In this document: piece after piece, positions 12,110 to 24,100 of the stretch
How positions within the stretch are numbered: the stretch's first letter is position 1
How the letters are laid out: each line of letters starts with the position of its first letter
Source: Macrocystis pyrifera
Lineage: Eukaryota > Sar > Phaeophyceae > Laminariales > Laminariaceae
Direction of reading: 5' to 3'
Assembly (NCBI GenBank): GCA_031763025.1
Contig: JASSKH010000004.1
Span: 3,038,001-3,102,000, forward strand
DNA: 64,000 nucleotides
Made by a program: the position numbers and the translations under genes
Notes under the pieces: model-generated
What the model was told of the DNA's origin: nothing
What the model saw: the letters and a program-made list of their open reading frames with translations, nothing else
Database searches by the model: none

Positions 12110-13252
12110 CGGTGAAAATCAAAAGACTCACGCGGTATTGCTTTTGTAAGAAAATCCCCATGCTGAAAAGGTGACGACACGTGGATGGTCTATATCTCTT
12201 TCCTCCCAACCAATTCCCTGAGAAAATGGTGTCGCACGTCGATGTGCTTGGAGTTGGAGTTGGTAATGGGGTTTTGTGCAAGTTGCACTGCACCCTCATT
12301 GTCCTCGAACATCGGTATGCATGGCATCCCCACTTCTGGTATCATAAAGCGCCAAACCTGCCTAAAAAAAAACACCTCCTTTACTACATCTGCAAGTGCC
12401 ACGTACTCTGCTTCCGTTGTGGAAAGCGTGACACATTTCTGAGTCTTCGAAAACCATGACACACATGCACCATCACACATCACTAACCCCCCTAAAACTG
12501 ACCTCCTGTCAGCTGCTTTACTAGCATAGTCTGCGTCAGCAAAAACCTGCAGATTTAGCCCCCCTACCGAACCTTTCTGAAATGTAACCCCTAATGACGT
12601 CGTCCGTCTCACATATCCTAAAATACCAAGTGCCGCCTTCCAGTGGACACGCTTAGGCGCTGAGCAGTACCTAGCCACCGCTCTTACTGCGTTAGAGATG
12701 TTAGGTCGAGTCTGGGTTGATAGCTACATAAGTGAGCCTACCAGCTCGCGAAAAGGCCAGTGCCCTGGTGCTTCGTTCTCATCGAACTCAGCAAGTCTCG
12801 CGCCAACAGAAAGCGGAACACTCTTACCAAATTCGATCCCATACTCATCCGCCAACTGTTCAGCGAAAGTCTGCTGGGAAATCTTCAACACTCCCTTCTC
12901 CCAATCCCTCTCACAGAAACACCCCGAATACCAACGCAACTCTCCCAAGTTCTTGACCGGTACCATCTGGTTCAAGTCCTTCCCGAACCGATCACACCTC
13001 TCCTTCTCTCCTACTGCAAATATATCATCTACATGCACCACTATAGTCACCACAACCTCGGGGTAAGCGCATGAACACGTTTTCCTCGAGGCTTGATTGC
13101 ACGAAAGCCTGCTCAATATCAAAATGGCATAAGTCAAGATCTAGCTCGCACGCCATCGCTGTCAACAACCGGACACTCGAGACAGCAACGGTGGGCGCAA
13201 ACAATTCTCCGAAATCAATGTTGGCTCTCTGCTCATCCCCCCGCGCTACTAT
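12110..13252 (-). mobile_element. Ty1/copia retrotransposon 1, decayed RT-RNase H fragment
   Basis: The minus strand encodes the 3' half of a copia pol. From high to low coordinates: RT start (LFAPTVAVSSVRLLTAMACE, then HFDIEQAFVQ), the RT catalytic box (VVHVDDIFAVGEKERCDRF), the conserved RELVGSLM segment, and RNase H (FADADYASKAADRRSV, STTEAEYVAL, EDNEGAVQLAQNP, SKHIDVRHHFLREL), ending in a QHGDFLTKAI-type tail near 12130. Damage is clear. About 60 residues of RT, including the usual SLYGLKQASR block, are deleted near 13065-13085. The Trp expected after GSLM is TAG (about 12722-12726), and another TAG follows the FLREL block. Upstream coding sequence stops near 13250, so integrase and Gag are absent. 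It cannot move by itself. Confidence 0.9.
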
Positions 13253-13500
13253 GCATGAGCAACTTAAAAATCAAATTCTTGAATCACCACTCAAATCCTC
13301 AAATCAGTATTCAAATACTCAAATCCCCAGCCTCTCTGTTGCACACAAATAAAACTCTCGAAATCCAATGCCAAGTAAAACGGCATTCTTCTCGGATTCT
13401 TGACGGACTGCCGCTTATAGTGCCATGTAAAATCCTTGACAAACTTGGCCAAGTTTTAGGCAAGATTTTTGTATTTCAAGTATCGAAATAGCAAGTTCAA
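13253..13500. repeat. A-rich stretch with CTCAAATC-type repeats at the copia 1 break
   Basis: Short repeats of the form (C)TCAAATCCTCAAATCA occur at about 13290-13330, just where the copia 1 coding sequence ends. The same kind of motif is scattered over 45440-46340, in the 3' flank of copia element 2. This suggests that copia 1 was truncated by recombination with, or insertion of, the 3' flank of a related element. Confidence 0.4.
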
Positions 13501-14651
13501 GTAGCAAATGGCCAATAAAGTAAAACCTATAAACGTGGCGACCAAGGACGCTAAGGAAATATCCCAAATGAAGTATGCGGGAAAAAAAAATACTTCCCTT
13601 TTCAGCAAGTGGAAAATTCAAATTACCACAAACCTACAGTGGATAAATCGGCAAAACCATTGTAAATACGTGTCGTTGAGAGCGGCCCTGAATGACATTT
13701 GCTACCGCGTCAGTTGATTGCAGTGCCTCCCTGGCGGTGGATGAAGCCGGGGAGGGAGCGTGTTCAGGATTGAACGCAAGGTTGCACAACCACCCTCCCC
13801 CCGCTGCTGTAGGAAGGGTTTCTGATGTCACTCATTCCACACCCGTGACCTGCCGACGACCCTTGTGGCGGACGGCCCTCGTCCCAATGCTGACGGTACC
13901 AGATCAAACCCACCAACACCTGCTGTAAAATAAACATTATATTGGTACAGAACCCTCCTACGTAAGTCATGACAGCAAGCTCGATATTGCAAATTTGGGA
14001 CACGCTGATGCTACCTCCGTCTCCTTTTCCGCATGGCGTTGTGCATGCGTCGTGTGGGTACGATCTGAGGATGCTGTCTTAGACCGCATCACATTTTCTA
14101 GCTACCGCAGCATCCACCCGCGGCTAGAAAAATGCGATGCCTTGCGACTGTTGTTGGCCTGACGTGCCCATTATTGCAATGTGCCGTACTTGGAAAATTG
14201 CAAAGCATTCTGCGGATGATTCTCTCGCCACCACTGTGTCGGTGTGACCCCGGGAAAAAAAAACCATGCTCACGTTAGCGGTGGTTTGCTAGGTAGAGCG
14301 TTTAGTAGAGTCGACGCCAGATTACTGCTGCGACAGGGGGGGTAAGATGGCGGCATCGTTAGTACCGCGTTTAGGCTACTCGAGCGAGTGTCCCCGAACT
14401 TCACTCGAAATTGAACATGATAGGGTTATGTTGGCGAGGCAGCGTAACGAACAACCCCGCGGCGATCCACATCGTAAGGCCAAAAGGCATGAAAGCATCG
14501 AGGCTGCAAGGCCGTATAGTTATCACTCGGATGCGTGACCCTGAGCACTCGAAACCATCACACCTACACACGACCCTCCTAACGCAGGAACAGGTTCCAG
14601 TTGAGCTATGGCAGATATGGGCGCAACCGACGGAGATTTGAGCGGTCCGCG
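13501..14651. other. Intergenic, no gene recognised
   Basis: 3' flank of vWA-WSC gene A. A CCTCCCC-rich patch lies near 13790. CTAGCTACCGCAGCATC followed by CCGCGGCTAG (about 14098-14127) can form a weak hairpin. I see no gene, RNA gene or clear transposon end. Confidence 0.4.
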
Positions 14652-15348
14652 TCACTTGGTGTGTTTGTATACGCTCATGAAGCCCACGCCTCCGCACGCC
14701 AATTGGTCGTCTCCAGAGCACTCGTAGTTACACCAGCCGCCTCCCTTGTTGGTAGGCTCGGAGCAACCGCAGTGGCAGTCTGTGGAAGTGAGACATATTG
14801 ACATGGAGCCATTGCAACCAGAGTTCATTTGAGAGGCGTTCTACTATAAAGGTTTTGTATTGGGCAAAAAAACGTTTCCCACCCACCACGGCGGTGTCTT
14901 TACCGGCGTTCGGTTGAACGATGAGTGTGTAACTTGTTCTCTACATTGTTGGGCATAGTGCGTACGTAGACGTACGAAGTGCGTATAGCATCAGTCGTAT
15001 TCATGCGTCTGTCCCCGTCGAATTCCGCACTATTCCTTCGGGGGACATAGGAACGTTAGAAAACGTCGGGTGAACCTCTATCAACATAGAATGCCTCTTG
15101 AGTTCAGAAGTAGGAGCGGCGTTTGTGCAGGACACAGCTAGAAAAATTACAATTGAGATCGCCTCAACATAACCGCGGAGGGTGTGACGGCGACTGCAAT
15201 CAACACTTAATTTCTTGCCATAATACGCAATGCGTTCCGTGAGCTTCAGGGTTGGCGAAACAAGAAAGCGTGCATCATGGTTTAAGTTCTCCAATTCATG
15301 TAGAATCTCAAGAATAATCCATTCAAAGTGAACTTTGTACTGCTACTA

Positions 15349-15404
<56 letters not shown>

Positions 15405-18400
15405 GCTGCTACTACTACTACTACTCGCACTGTACAGCTGTTACTAGCTCTGGTTCTTGCTGCACAACAATGTGTACATGTTACAGCATACTGTGTTTCC
15501 GATCGGAATTTATTTGCACTGCTTTCTCGTGATTTCAACTGTGCTATCTGGTACTATGTTCCTCGCGCGTACGTGGTTTTCAACTATCTCACAAAAGTCA
15601 GCCATTCTTTCATCACTGCTGCTCGTTCTATCGGCTACATATTTGGCCTTCTCGGACAAAAATCGACGTCACCTGAACCGTATGCTAAGCCAAAGAACTC
15701 GTAGCCGGTGGCCCTGCAGTTGCTCGAGCATACCTGACGAAACACAGCACGGACAAGCGGTGCAATGGGGCCATAGGTTCGGTTCCAGGCGTTTGGAGTC
15801 CTCCCGTACTTCATCTGAGCATGCTCAAGTGCAAAACGACCTTGTACAAGTCGGCTGTCACGTTGAGAATCCACGACTCATATATTTTCTCACCTCTATC
15901 GTCATGTTCTCCGCAGTAAACATAGGGCCATTGAGCGAACGGTGCTGAGGTTCGTCCACAAAGCAGCCAAAGTACTTGGCGTTGTCTGCCGAGCCAAGGT
16001 CGAAGAATCCGCCAACCGTGGGGACTGGTCTGGACGTGTTTGTCGGGCACAGGGGCTCCGGAATACACAGTGGCGTGGGTGGATCCACGCATGAGCCGCC
16101 ACTGCCGACCACCAATCCCGTGAGGGACGACAGGTCGGGTTTGTTTCCCTGGTCGTCGGTGTAGTTCGCGGATACGACGACGCTTCCACCAGGGACCTCG
16201 CTGCACAGGTTCAGTAAAACGTCGAAGTTCGTGGGGGTGGACTCAAGGTCACTCGCCGTAAAGGTGACCGTGGTCCCTACAACCGCCCCCGAGGCGGAAC
16301 AGGCGACTGGAACGCTGAAGGTGATCGTTACCGTGGCGCCTGTGGATGGGCATGCTACAGCGGAGCCCCCGCTTGACGTGAGAATGCGTTCCAAGGCCGC
16401 TGGCAATAAAGCACCGTGAGGGTATGTGGACAGGTTCGGACAGGAAAATTTATGACGTTAGTGATTTTCGTGACCGTGACGTCTCCCTCAACCTTGATGA
16501 ACTGCCTCCTGTTACGTGCATCACTTCACGATACATTGTTACAGTTTGTCGGAGTTTTAAAACACGTCTCAGTTTATGTTAGGGACGAATATCTTAACGC
16601 TTGGGGAACCAACCTCCGACCGTGGAGATCACCGTCTAGAAAATAGTGGGATCCTTCCTGCGGTAGGCACAGAGTTCAACTGTGTAGATCCGCGCAGTGC
16701 GTATTGTGAAAGTCTACAGTAGCGCCGGTACATAGTTGTAAGAATGCGCGTTCTGGAACACTCCTCGACAACGGCGTTACGGGTGCTGTGTCGCACGCAA
16801 AGGTCGTGACACTGCGATGGTCGACACTACATGCGCTGGTGGACGGAGATGTTTTATTTCTTATTTTTTAAGACGAGGCAGTGTTTTGTTTGAGGGCACA
16901 CTTTTCCCTGGAGGTAGCCTCAAGTGAGCGACTAGTCTGCCGCGGGCAGCCCAGGGTTGGTTTGATACGACATACGCATCATCTGTGGAGACCGTGATAC
17001 CACGACATGGCTTGAGCATGTTGTGTAAATGTTCGGGGCCCGACATACGATGACACGGCTCATGCATGTGTTGTCTGGAGTACTGTAGTAATGTAGAATC
17101 CGCGACTGAAGAGTCGTGGTGATCGTATCTCCTCCCTTCTCCTCTTCAAAAGCAACAGCGCAAATAGCCTCCCACTTCTCTGGGCAGGGAGTGGAAGGCT
17201 TCTACGTCGACGCCATCATCCCCGCACACATGGCAAGCAGACAAACGGACAGGACGTTCACTATAGTGTATCATATACACACGTCGCTGTGGCGCTGCCC
17301 GTACGTTCATCAATCTCCTAACCGGTATGGAATACCGACTGGCACACTATACATGCTAGCTACTGTGCACACAGTATAGACGCGCGGCAAAATAAAAAAC
17401 AACCACACGATTCTTGACTGACAACCTGTCCACCGTAGCGTAGAGCTGACGTCTCTGCAGTAAATAGGGCTTGAGCAGCACAACCAGTATGAGATGCAAA
17501 CGAGCATGTGTCGAACAACACCGCGAAGGGTATACTTCTCGACGGACAGGACACTCGGTGACACATATAAATCTAAACCTTGTCTTAACAGGTGGATAAA
17601 AGGGCACGTGCAGGAAGAAGTCCTCAAGAAGAGCGTTGAGACCTATACTTAGTACATAGGATACACCAAGGTACGCGTCCGATTGTCTAGGAAGGCGCAT
17701 GTGGGAGTACGTAAACCTTACGTTTGCGCAGCAGCCTGTATGAAGTGGCTCCACGGTACTGTAGTTCTTTGGTCGAGTGGTTGTCGTCTCGCCGACGAGG
17801 ACAACTCAAGGCCGGTAGATGACCCATCCGTTTTCAAACGATGCGTGCAACGATACTAATGGTACGCTATGTTTGCGGTGCCAGGATATTCCTCCCTAGC
17901 TTAATTAACTTCACTGACGACTTGCCAATATCGTTCAAACGCCTTTTTTGAATCGGTTTACATGGGATTATCATTGTATACCTAACACCCTTGCGCGTTT
18001 GGGTGAGGTATGGAACTCCATGAGCAAGCACCCACAGTAGGCAAAAGTAGGTGCACCCCTATCGAAGCATGTTTTTTCCGAGTTGTCCCTGTTGTGGTCT
18101 GGCTTACCGTCAAGGAGATCGAATTCTTCGACGTTGAAGACGTTCTCTTTGCCACCCCCGATCCCTTCAAGTTCAGCGTCGCCAGTCGCAGGCCCTGCAG
18201 CGGGAGACAGACAGACAAAAAGGGCTACGTTCCAGATGTCCATCTTTCGTTTGAAAACTGTCGGGGCGTGTGATCAGAGAGTATAACGTTAGCGAAGTAT
18301 TGTCGATTCTGTGTGCGCGGGCCAAGATTTCGAAGAAAAATAATACATCGTGCCTTGGGTGGCAGTAGTAAAGCAATACGTCGATACGTGCGCGATGGAT

Positions 18401-19173
18401 TTTTTAGTTTTGCCCACGAGGTTGTAATGCTTGGTCATGTCTCAATGTTTTGCGTGAAACGAACTACAAGCACAATTCTCGATGCGGGAGCTTTGGGTTT
18501 CCTTGTAGCGCCAGATTTTACCTACACCGTGACAACCGATTGTCGTTTAGATTTTGTGCACACGATTTTCGAGCGCGGGCAATTCGACGGTCTGGAGTGA
18601 TCAGAGCTCAGATTTAGCCGGCAAACACTTGAGCTTGCCTAATTTATGAATACAAAGACTAAGGATGTCACTAAATAGTACTCGCAGGCGCAAATATAAG
18701 GACATCTACACATTTCCGCACACAAGCGGCTCGCGACGGCTACGGCCATTCGACGCCTCAGCCTCACCCACTCCCACAGCAAACACGGTTATGCCCTCAG
18801 CCCTGGCTGCGTCTGCTGCTGCTAAAGTGTTGTTGACGCTGTCGCTTAGTCCGTCGGTGATCACGATCATGAACGATGCACTAGCAGGGTTGATGCCTAG
18901 GAGCCGGGTGCCTTCCTTAATGCCGACGGACGTCATCGTACCTCCACTGGATTCCTGGTCGGCAGTTGCAAAGTCGCGAAACTTGTCGGAGCTGTTGAAC
19001 ATTCCGGATGACACAAGTCCACCTGAGTACTGCACGTAAGAGGCCATTCCCCCATTATCAAACAGGTTTCGAGCGGAGAACGCATTGACGGCATCCTCAG
19101 CGAAGCCTCGCTCCAGCTGAAATCCATTGTCGTCGATGCTGCCTGACCCGTCTAGAATGATAGCGAGGTTGAC
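14652..19173 (-). CDS. vWA-WSC domain protein, gene A (5' end not identified)
   Basis: Five exons join in frame: 19173-18768, 18194-18108, 16399-15894, 15733-15673 and 14779-14652, ending in TGA (1188 nt, 395 residues read). All introns are GT-AG. Exons 1-2 encode a vWA domain with the metal-site motif DGSGSID, a later ITDG, and the closing NVFNVEEFDLLDG. Exon 3 encodes a middle domain I do not recognise (PCPSTGATVTI, YTDDQGNKPDLS), a short Pro/Thr-rich linker, and the start of a WSC domain (YFGCFVDEPQHRSL). Exons 4-5 finish the WSC domain (YEFFGLAYG, CHCGC, YECSGDD, CGGVGFMSVY). WSC domains bind carbohydrate and vWA domains bind ligands through a divalent metal, so a secreted or wall-bound adhesion role is likely. 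The first readable exon starts directly at the vWA strand (VNLAIILDGSGS) after CTGGCAG, so a signal-peptide exon must lie further upstream. Gene B at 52261-58681 is its paralog. Confidence 0.85.
15340..15426. repeat. TAC/ACT trinucleotide microsatellite
   Basis: About 87 bp of nearly pure TAC repeats with a few TGC interruptions. It lies inside the last intron (14780-15672) of vWA-WSC gene A and does not affect its coding sequence. Poly-Tyr and poly-Val open frames over it are artefacts. Confidence 0.95.
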
Positions 19174-20810
19174 CTGCCAGGGCAGAGGTTGACGCAGGCC
19201 ATTTTATTTCATTGCTGGCGTTAATTTATTGCCCGATTCCTGATCAAGATGTGCTGCCGTGCTGCTATAAATGCATCGAAAGCTTACAACGACAGTAGTA
19301 ATGTACCGAATACATCTATAAAATACGTAGGTACGTTGAAGCAGTACACCCTGTACCAGTACAGTGTTTATGAAGACGCACGCCGGAGGCAGTGGTGTTT
19401 ACAGCATATTCCAAGGAGAAAGGAGGAGCCCAGTTTGAACATAAGACTCACCTTTGTTGGAACGATTAAGAACCCAATACTCCTTAAGTATGCTCAGCGT
19501 CGACTGCCACACTAAATGCCATGTGATAGACGTTTTTGAAGGCGTTCCAAGGATTGTGTCAGAACTAAGATGGCAAGATTTGCCCAGATTAGGCGTTCCT
19601 TCTTGGCGGGTCATGACTGCATACAGTATAGTATTCAGGTGCTGTAAAGTATGGATGTTGGCATACTTGGTACTTTGCGGGGTGCATTACTGGGAGTAGT
19701 GGGTGATACGCAAGACGTTTAAGGTCCTAAACTGCGATCTCTGGGCTTTTGGCAGAATATTTGATGTTCAATACTGCTTGTACTGGATGACACACAGTAC
19801 CGGGTATGTATGTTTGAGGCAATATAGAGGGAGTACTGGGATACAGGAAACATGGTAAACATTTTGTACGCCGAATACTGGGTTATTATCAAAGGGGTTC
19901 CGTGGTTTGATATTGCGAGTGCTCGGCGATTTGTACAGATAGCATGAGAGTATTAAGTTGTATTGGCGTTGATTCTGGTGTGGTTGTGTGTCGTTGTATG
20001 TATTTCACGTACGGGAGTTTGGTGTGATTTTAGTGTACAGTGTACCCTCGCGGCTGCACCGGAACGAGACATTTTCATTCCGTCTTTTGACCGTGGATGA
20101 TGGTGTTGGGGCGTACACAATGTGACAACAGTTTCTGCGTTCTGCGCGGGCCCGCGCTCGTGTCGCCGACGGTTCTGAAAGTGTAGGGTTGGATGCGGCG
20201 AGATATGAGCAATTGCTATAACTGTGCCACGTAGAGCCAGGATCGTACGAGCACCCAGGGAGTGAAGCGTTCCCGTGGTAGCTACAGGAGAGCGAGCGGG
20301 CCACGCGGGTTGTTGCTGGCGCGGGTGTCGCCAGAGAGTCACAGGAGGAGAGGGGCACCCTGATCCGCGTATCAATATTGTGGTGTCGTCTAGAGCAGAG
20401 AGGGTCGGGAGATATCCTGAAGAAGAGGATTTAAACATGTTAACACGTCGGGACTTCACATTTCGGCAAGACTAACAGTAGATCTTTAGTACTACGGTGC
20501 CGAATCGCGAAACGAGTGTCCCCGGGCTGCCCGGTTGCACGCAGGGCGAGGTAGCTCTGTCATCAAAGGGGGATATACGTGCCACGTAAGGGTAGAATGC
20601 ATGCTGTGATAAAACATTAGAACACAACACCAGGTATTCCTATATTGACGGCCGGGCCGCGCACCATGAACCGAAGCGCGTATGGCACTCCCACAACGGA
20701 AGCGGAGGCGGATGCACCCGGGGGGGTACTGCCCGCGTAGGCCCTTCCCGAAGCCTAATTTTGATATGTTTCCATTACCATACTAAAAATGTCCATTGCA
20801 CTAGCAGCGT
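19174..20810. other. Upstream flank of gene A, no exon recognised
   Basis: This should hold the promoter or first intron of gene A. No signal-peptide exon with a suitable phase-0 donor was found on the minus strand. An open frame at 20005-20358 (minus) contains several Cys and Ser residues but no known motif. TACTG/CAGTA words are frequent between 19300 and 19900. Confidence 0.4.
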
Positions 20811-21191
20811 TTACCCTCCCCTTGGTACGCGTGCGTCGTGCTGGTTGTTAATGAACTGAAACGTGGCTAACATCAACACTCTCAAAGTGATGATCGCACG
20901 AAGTGCTCCACTCGTACCGACATAAGCATCGTTGAAATCTTCAAATTTTCCTCTGTCTTGTCCATATGTTTGAGCCCTGTTTCGTCCCAAACGACGGAGC
21001 AAAACGTCGAACGTTTCTACTGAAAAGCGAAAACACATGATTTTTTTTATTATCCGACAACTGTTGTTTCGGCAGAAACGCGCCAACCAGCACGGCAAAA
21101 GGTAACTCAAATTGTTTTGTTTGCGGCGAAACGATACCCCAAACATGTTTTCTTTCCCCTGACTCGAATGGGAACCAATTTTAATACTCAC
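20811..21191 (-). pseudogene. Possible PIF/Harbinger-type transposase N-terminal fragment
   Basis: 126 codons with FRFSVETFDVLLRRLG, then ALRAIITLRVLMLATF. The pattern F-R-x-S-x-E-x-F-D-x-L-L followed by a basic helix and a 'xxLRxxITLRxLA'-like segment is typical of the region ahead of the catalytic core in PIF/Harbinger transposases and their domesticated relatives. The DDE catalytic part is not found downstream at lower coordinates, so this would be a fragment. The family assignment rests on a short pattern and is tentative. Confidence 0.4.
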
Positions 21192-24100
21192 CTACATTCC
21201 CGGTCGGCCAGTGCTACGACAGGGGAAATCAATTTGGAAAAGCCATTTTCGAGTATCAGGGCAGGTTAACCCAACACATATTCCTAAATCAACTGGTAAT
21301 GTGTCATAGAATATACGAGGGGGGCTTCGCCGCGACGGGCTAGTGCCAGGGGCCGCTCCGCGTAGTATGTCCCGGTGGTATGTAACTACTCTGCTGAACG
21401 TTTCGCCAGGCGCTCGACATTAGAAAACGTGTTGAACGCACAACCAGCGACGTATTCTGATCGACCTTGTATGAGCCGTCCGGGCATTTGTACCAACATC
21501 CTGAGAAAAAATTGTAAACGAAGCGTCTGTTGTTTTTACCGTGTTCGCGTTTTTAGCTAACGCGGTTAAAAAACTCAAGACGACATGAACGAAGAATATA
21601 TCACTTTCACATCTTCCATCCAACCAAGGGGAGACGGGGCTCGCGTTGAAACTGACTTACAAAAGCACGCGGAACTCGCCTTGTAAGCGACTCTCTCTGT
21701 TGATTGTCCTTCCGATCGATTAATACGAAGTATGTTTTTGCACTGGGTTCGCAAATCTTCCCCGAACCAAAACAATCCTCAGAATCCATCGCACTCGTTT
21801 GTATTTAACGATGAGCGCAGTTTTAAGTTGACCCTTTGTTGTCCGCGCGTGAGTCAAAGCTGGGAAGGACCGTAAATAGTGAAACGTTGATGTCGAAGAA
21901 GTTAGTATTGGTTGTCGCACCTGTATAGACTGCCGGGCTTAGAAAACCTTGTAATTCTTTGAACCACTGTTCTACTATTGCGACCGTGCTGCTGCACTAT
22001 GTCTACACACTGCTACCGCTGCTCCGACGGCTCCTTACGGCCCAAATCAGCAGTAGTTTGTAATTGTTGTCGCCTATAATGCCATGTACGAAAGCGGTTA
22101 CATGAAAGCCTTCAAAGGGCAAATGAACTCCCCCTCACATAAAAGCCAACGACATATCTCTTCACTATTCCCTCGTACGTAGAACGCTTGCAACTTCTCC
22201 GAGACCAACACTATTCGACTGGATTCATGCATTCCTTCCTCTCTGCCTCTGGGAGGCCGTTCGCGTTGCGCTCGATGCAAAGGGCGAGCCCTCCTGTGCT
22301 CGTTTCGCCACTCGACCAAGTGATACTATATTCATTCTTTGAAACGGCAAAAGGAAGCGGGCATACATATCGGCGTCTTCATATTTTGGCATACACCCAC
22401 GCTTACGCCGCCCGCACGAGCGCTCGAGGAGGACACTAGGCAGCCCCCTCTTGGTCAAGTCGAGACCGGCGGAAAATGTACGGGAATGTCATACCGAAAC
22501 GACTTACCTCTCGTCGAGAAAGGGGCTTCGAAGCGCACAGAGGACTCGGATTGCATATGCTTCGTGGAGACGCAAGTGCGTATACCACATAGATAGGTTG
22601 CAAAAAAATATGTCTAAATTGGCTGTGGGTAGAAATCAACTGTTTTGTGACTTGAGTAATGGTGTGAAATGAATTATTAATTTTTTTAAACACTGCATGA
22701 CCTAAATTTCTTCCCACCTCCTAGGCACACCGTGCTATATACAAGCGGCCTTAACCGCGGGGGGCAGATGCCCACCGCATGTCTGCGTATGCTCGCAACG
22801 GGTGATGTATGAAGGGACGGTACAAACTGACGAGGCCGCAAAAGCGACCGTACTGCCAAGGGGTTTCCGGAATTTTTTGGATGTTCACATGAAAAAAGTT
22901 AGGTATACCTTCGACATAGTCTAATTACACAGCAGTGAAAACACTAGACAGCCGGTAGGGGGGCGAACCCGATGATCTTGTATCGCCCCCCAACAGCTGC
23001 TCTGCAGAAAAAACAGGTGTAACATCCAAAATATTCATTCGGACTACCCATGGTGTGCTCGTCGCCGCTGCCGCTGCCACGTTTACTTTCTCTCTACTAG
23101 GAAACCAAGACATGGGGCCACCGCGTTTCCTGCAAAACACATATATGGCGCTGGGACTCCACGTACGCAGTGAGGGAAAGCTACTATCTTCATGCACTGC
23201 TGTTGTCACAAATACTACGAGTCTATGGTACCGTAGTATGAGCACTGAGCCGTGCTACTGTAGTATACGAGTACTACGACCCAAACGAAAGGTGCGCCTC
23301 GCGTCGAGAAAGGGGTATCGGAGCGCGGACAGGACACGGAACTCCAGCGATGCGGCGGCACAATCATGTGGACCTGATACATTGATTTGCAAGCATTAAT
23401 GTTGTGGGTGGGTGATCCCTCTTGCGACCTCAGACGGGAAACGTGGCGGTGGCAGACGAGACCGTTACAGCGCAAATGCCACCGTGTGACTGGGGAATTT
23501 TACTGAACGGTGTCCGAGTTATGATGCAAGGGGTCGCACGTCGCAGGAGTGATGACATGATTCTTCCCGTGCCGTCCGGTCCTCCTGCAGTTTGCGGACG
23601 GTTTTCAAAAACCCCAAGGCCGTTGTTGTTTCGGCCACTAGCTCGGGGGTATCAAAGGGAATAATTTAAGAAATGCATGAATTGAGCCAACATTTTAATT
23701 TACGGAGAAAAACTACGTATTTCATACCCGGGTACCTGGTGGTACTGCTTAAAAAAACGGAACAGTTTCGTCACAGCACTTTATCCAAGCGGGATAGAAT
23801 ATACAGCAAGGTACCTACTGTTTTATATGAAGGGTTTTCAATTATGTAGGTAGGGGTAGGGGGTGGGGGGTAAGAGTAAGAGATACATGCAGGGCATACT
23901 TAACTCAGAATGAAAAAACTGACACAATTCGTCGAATACCACTAATCATACCAAGTACACCTTCGCTGCGGATGTTCGTGATATGCCTACGAAAACGTGT
24001 ATAAATTTTTCATCGGGTGGCGCTTTGACTTCATAAAAAAAAAATGTTTTTGGGTGAGGGGCTGAGACTAGGAATATTATAAATAGCAGTAGTCGCAGTG

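Noticed and set aside
15323-15538. Poly-Val and poly-Tyr open frames
   Set aside because: They are products of the TAC microsatellite inside the last intron of gene A.
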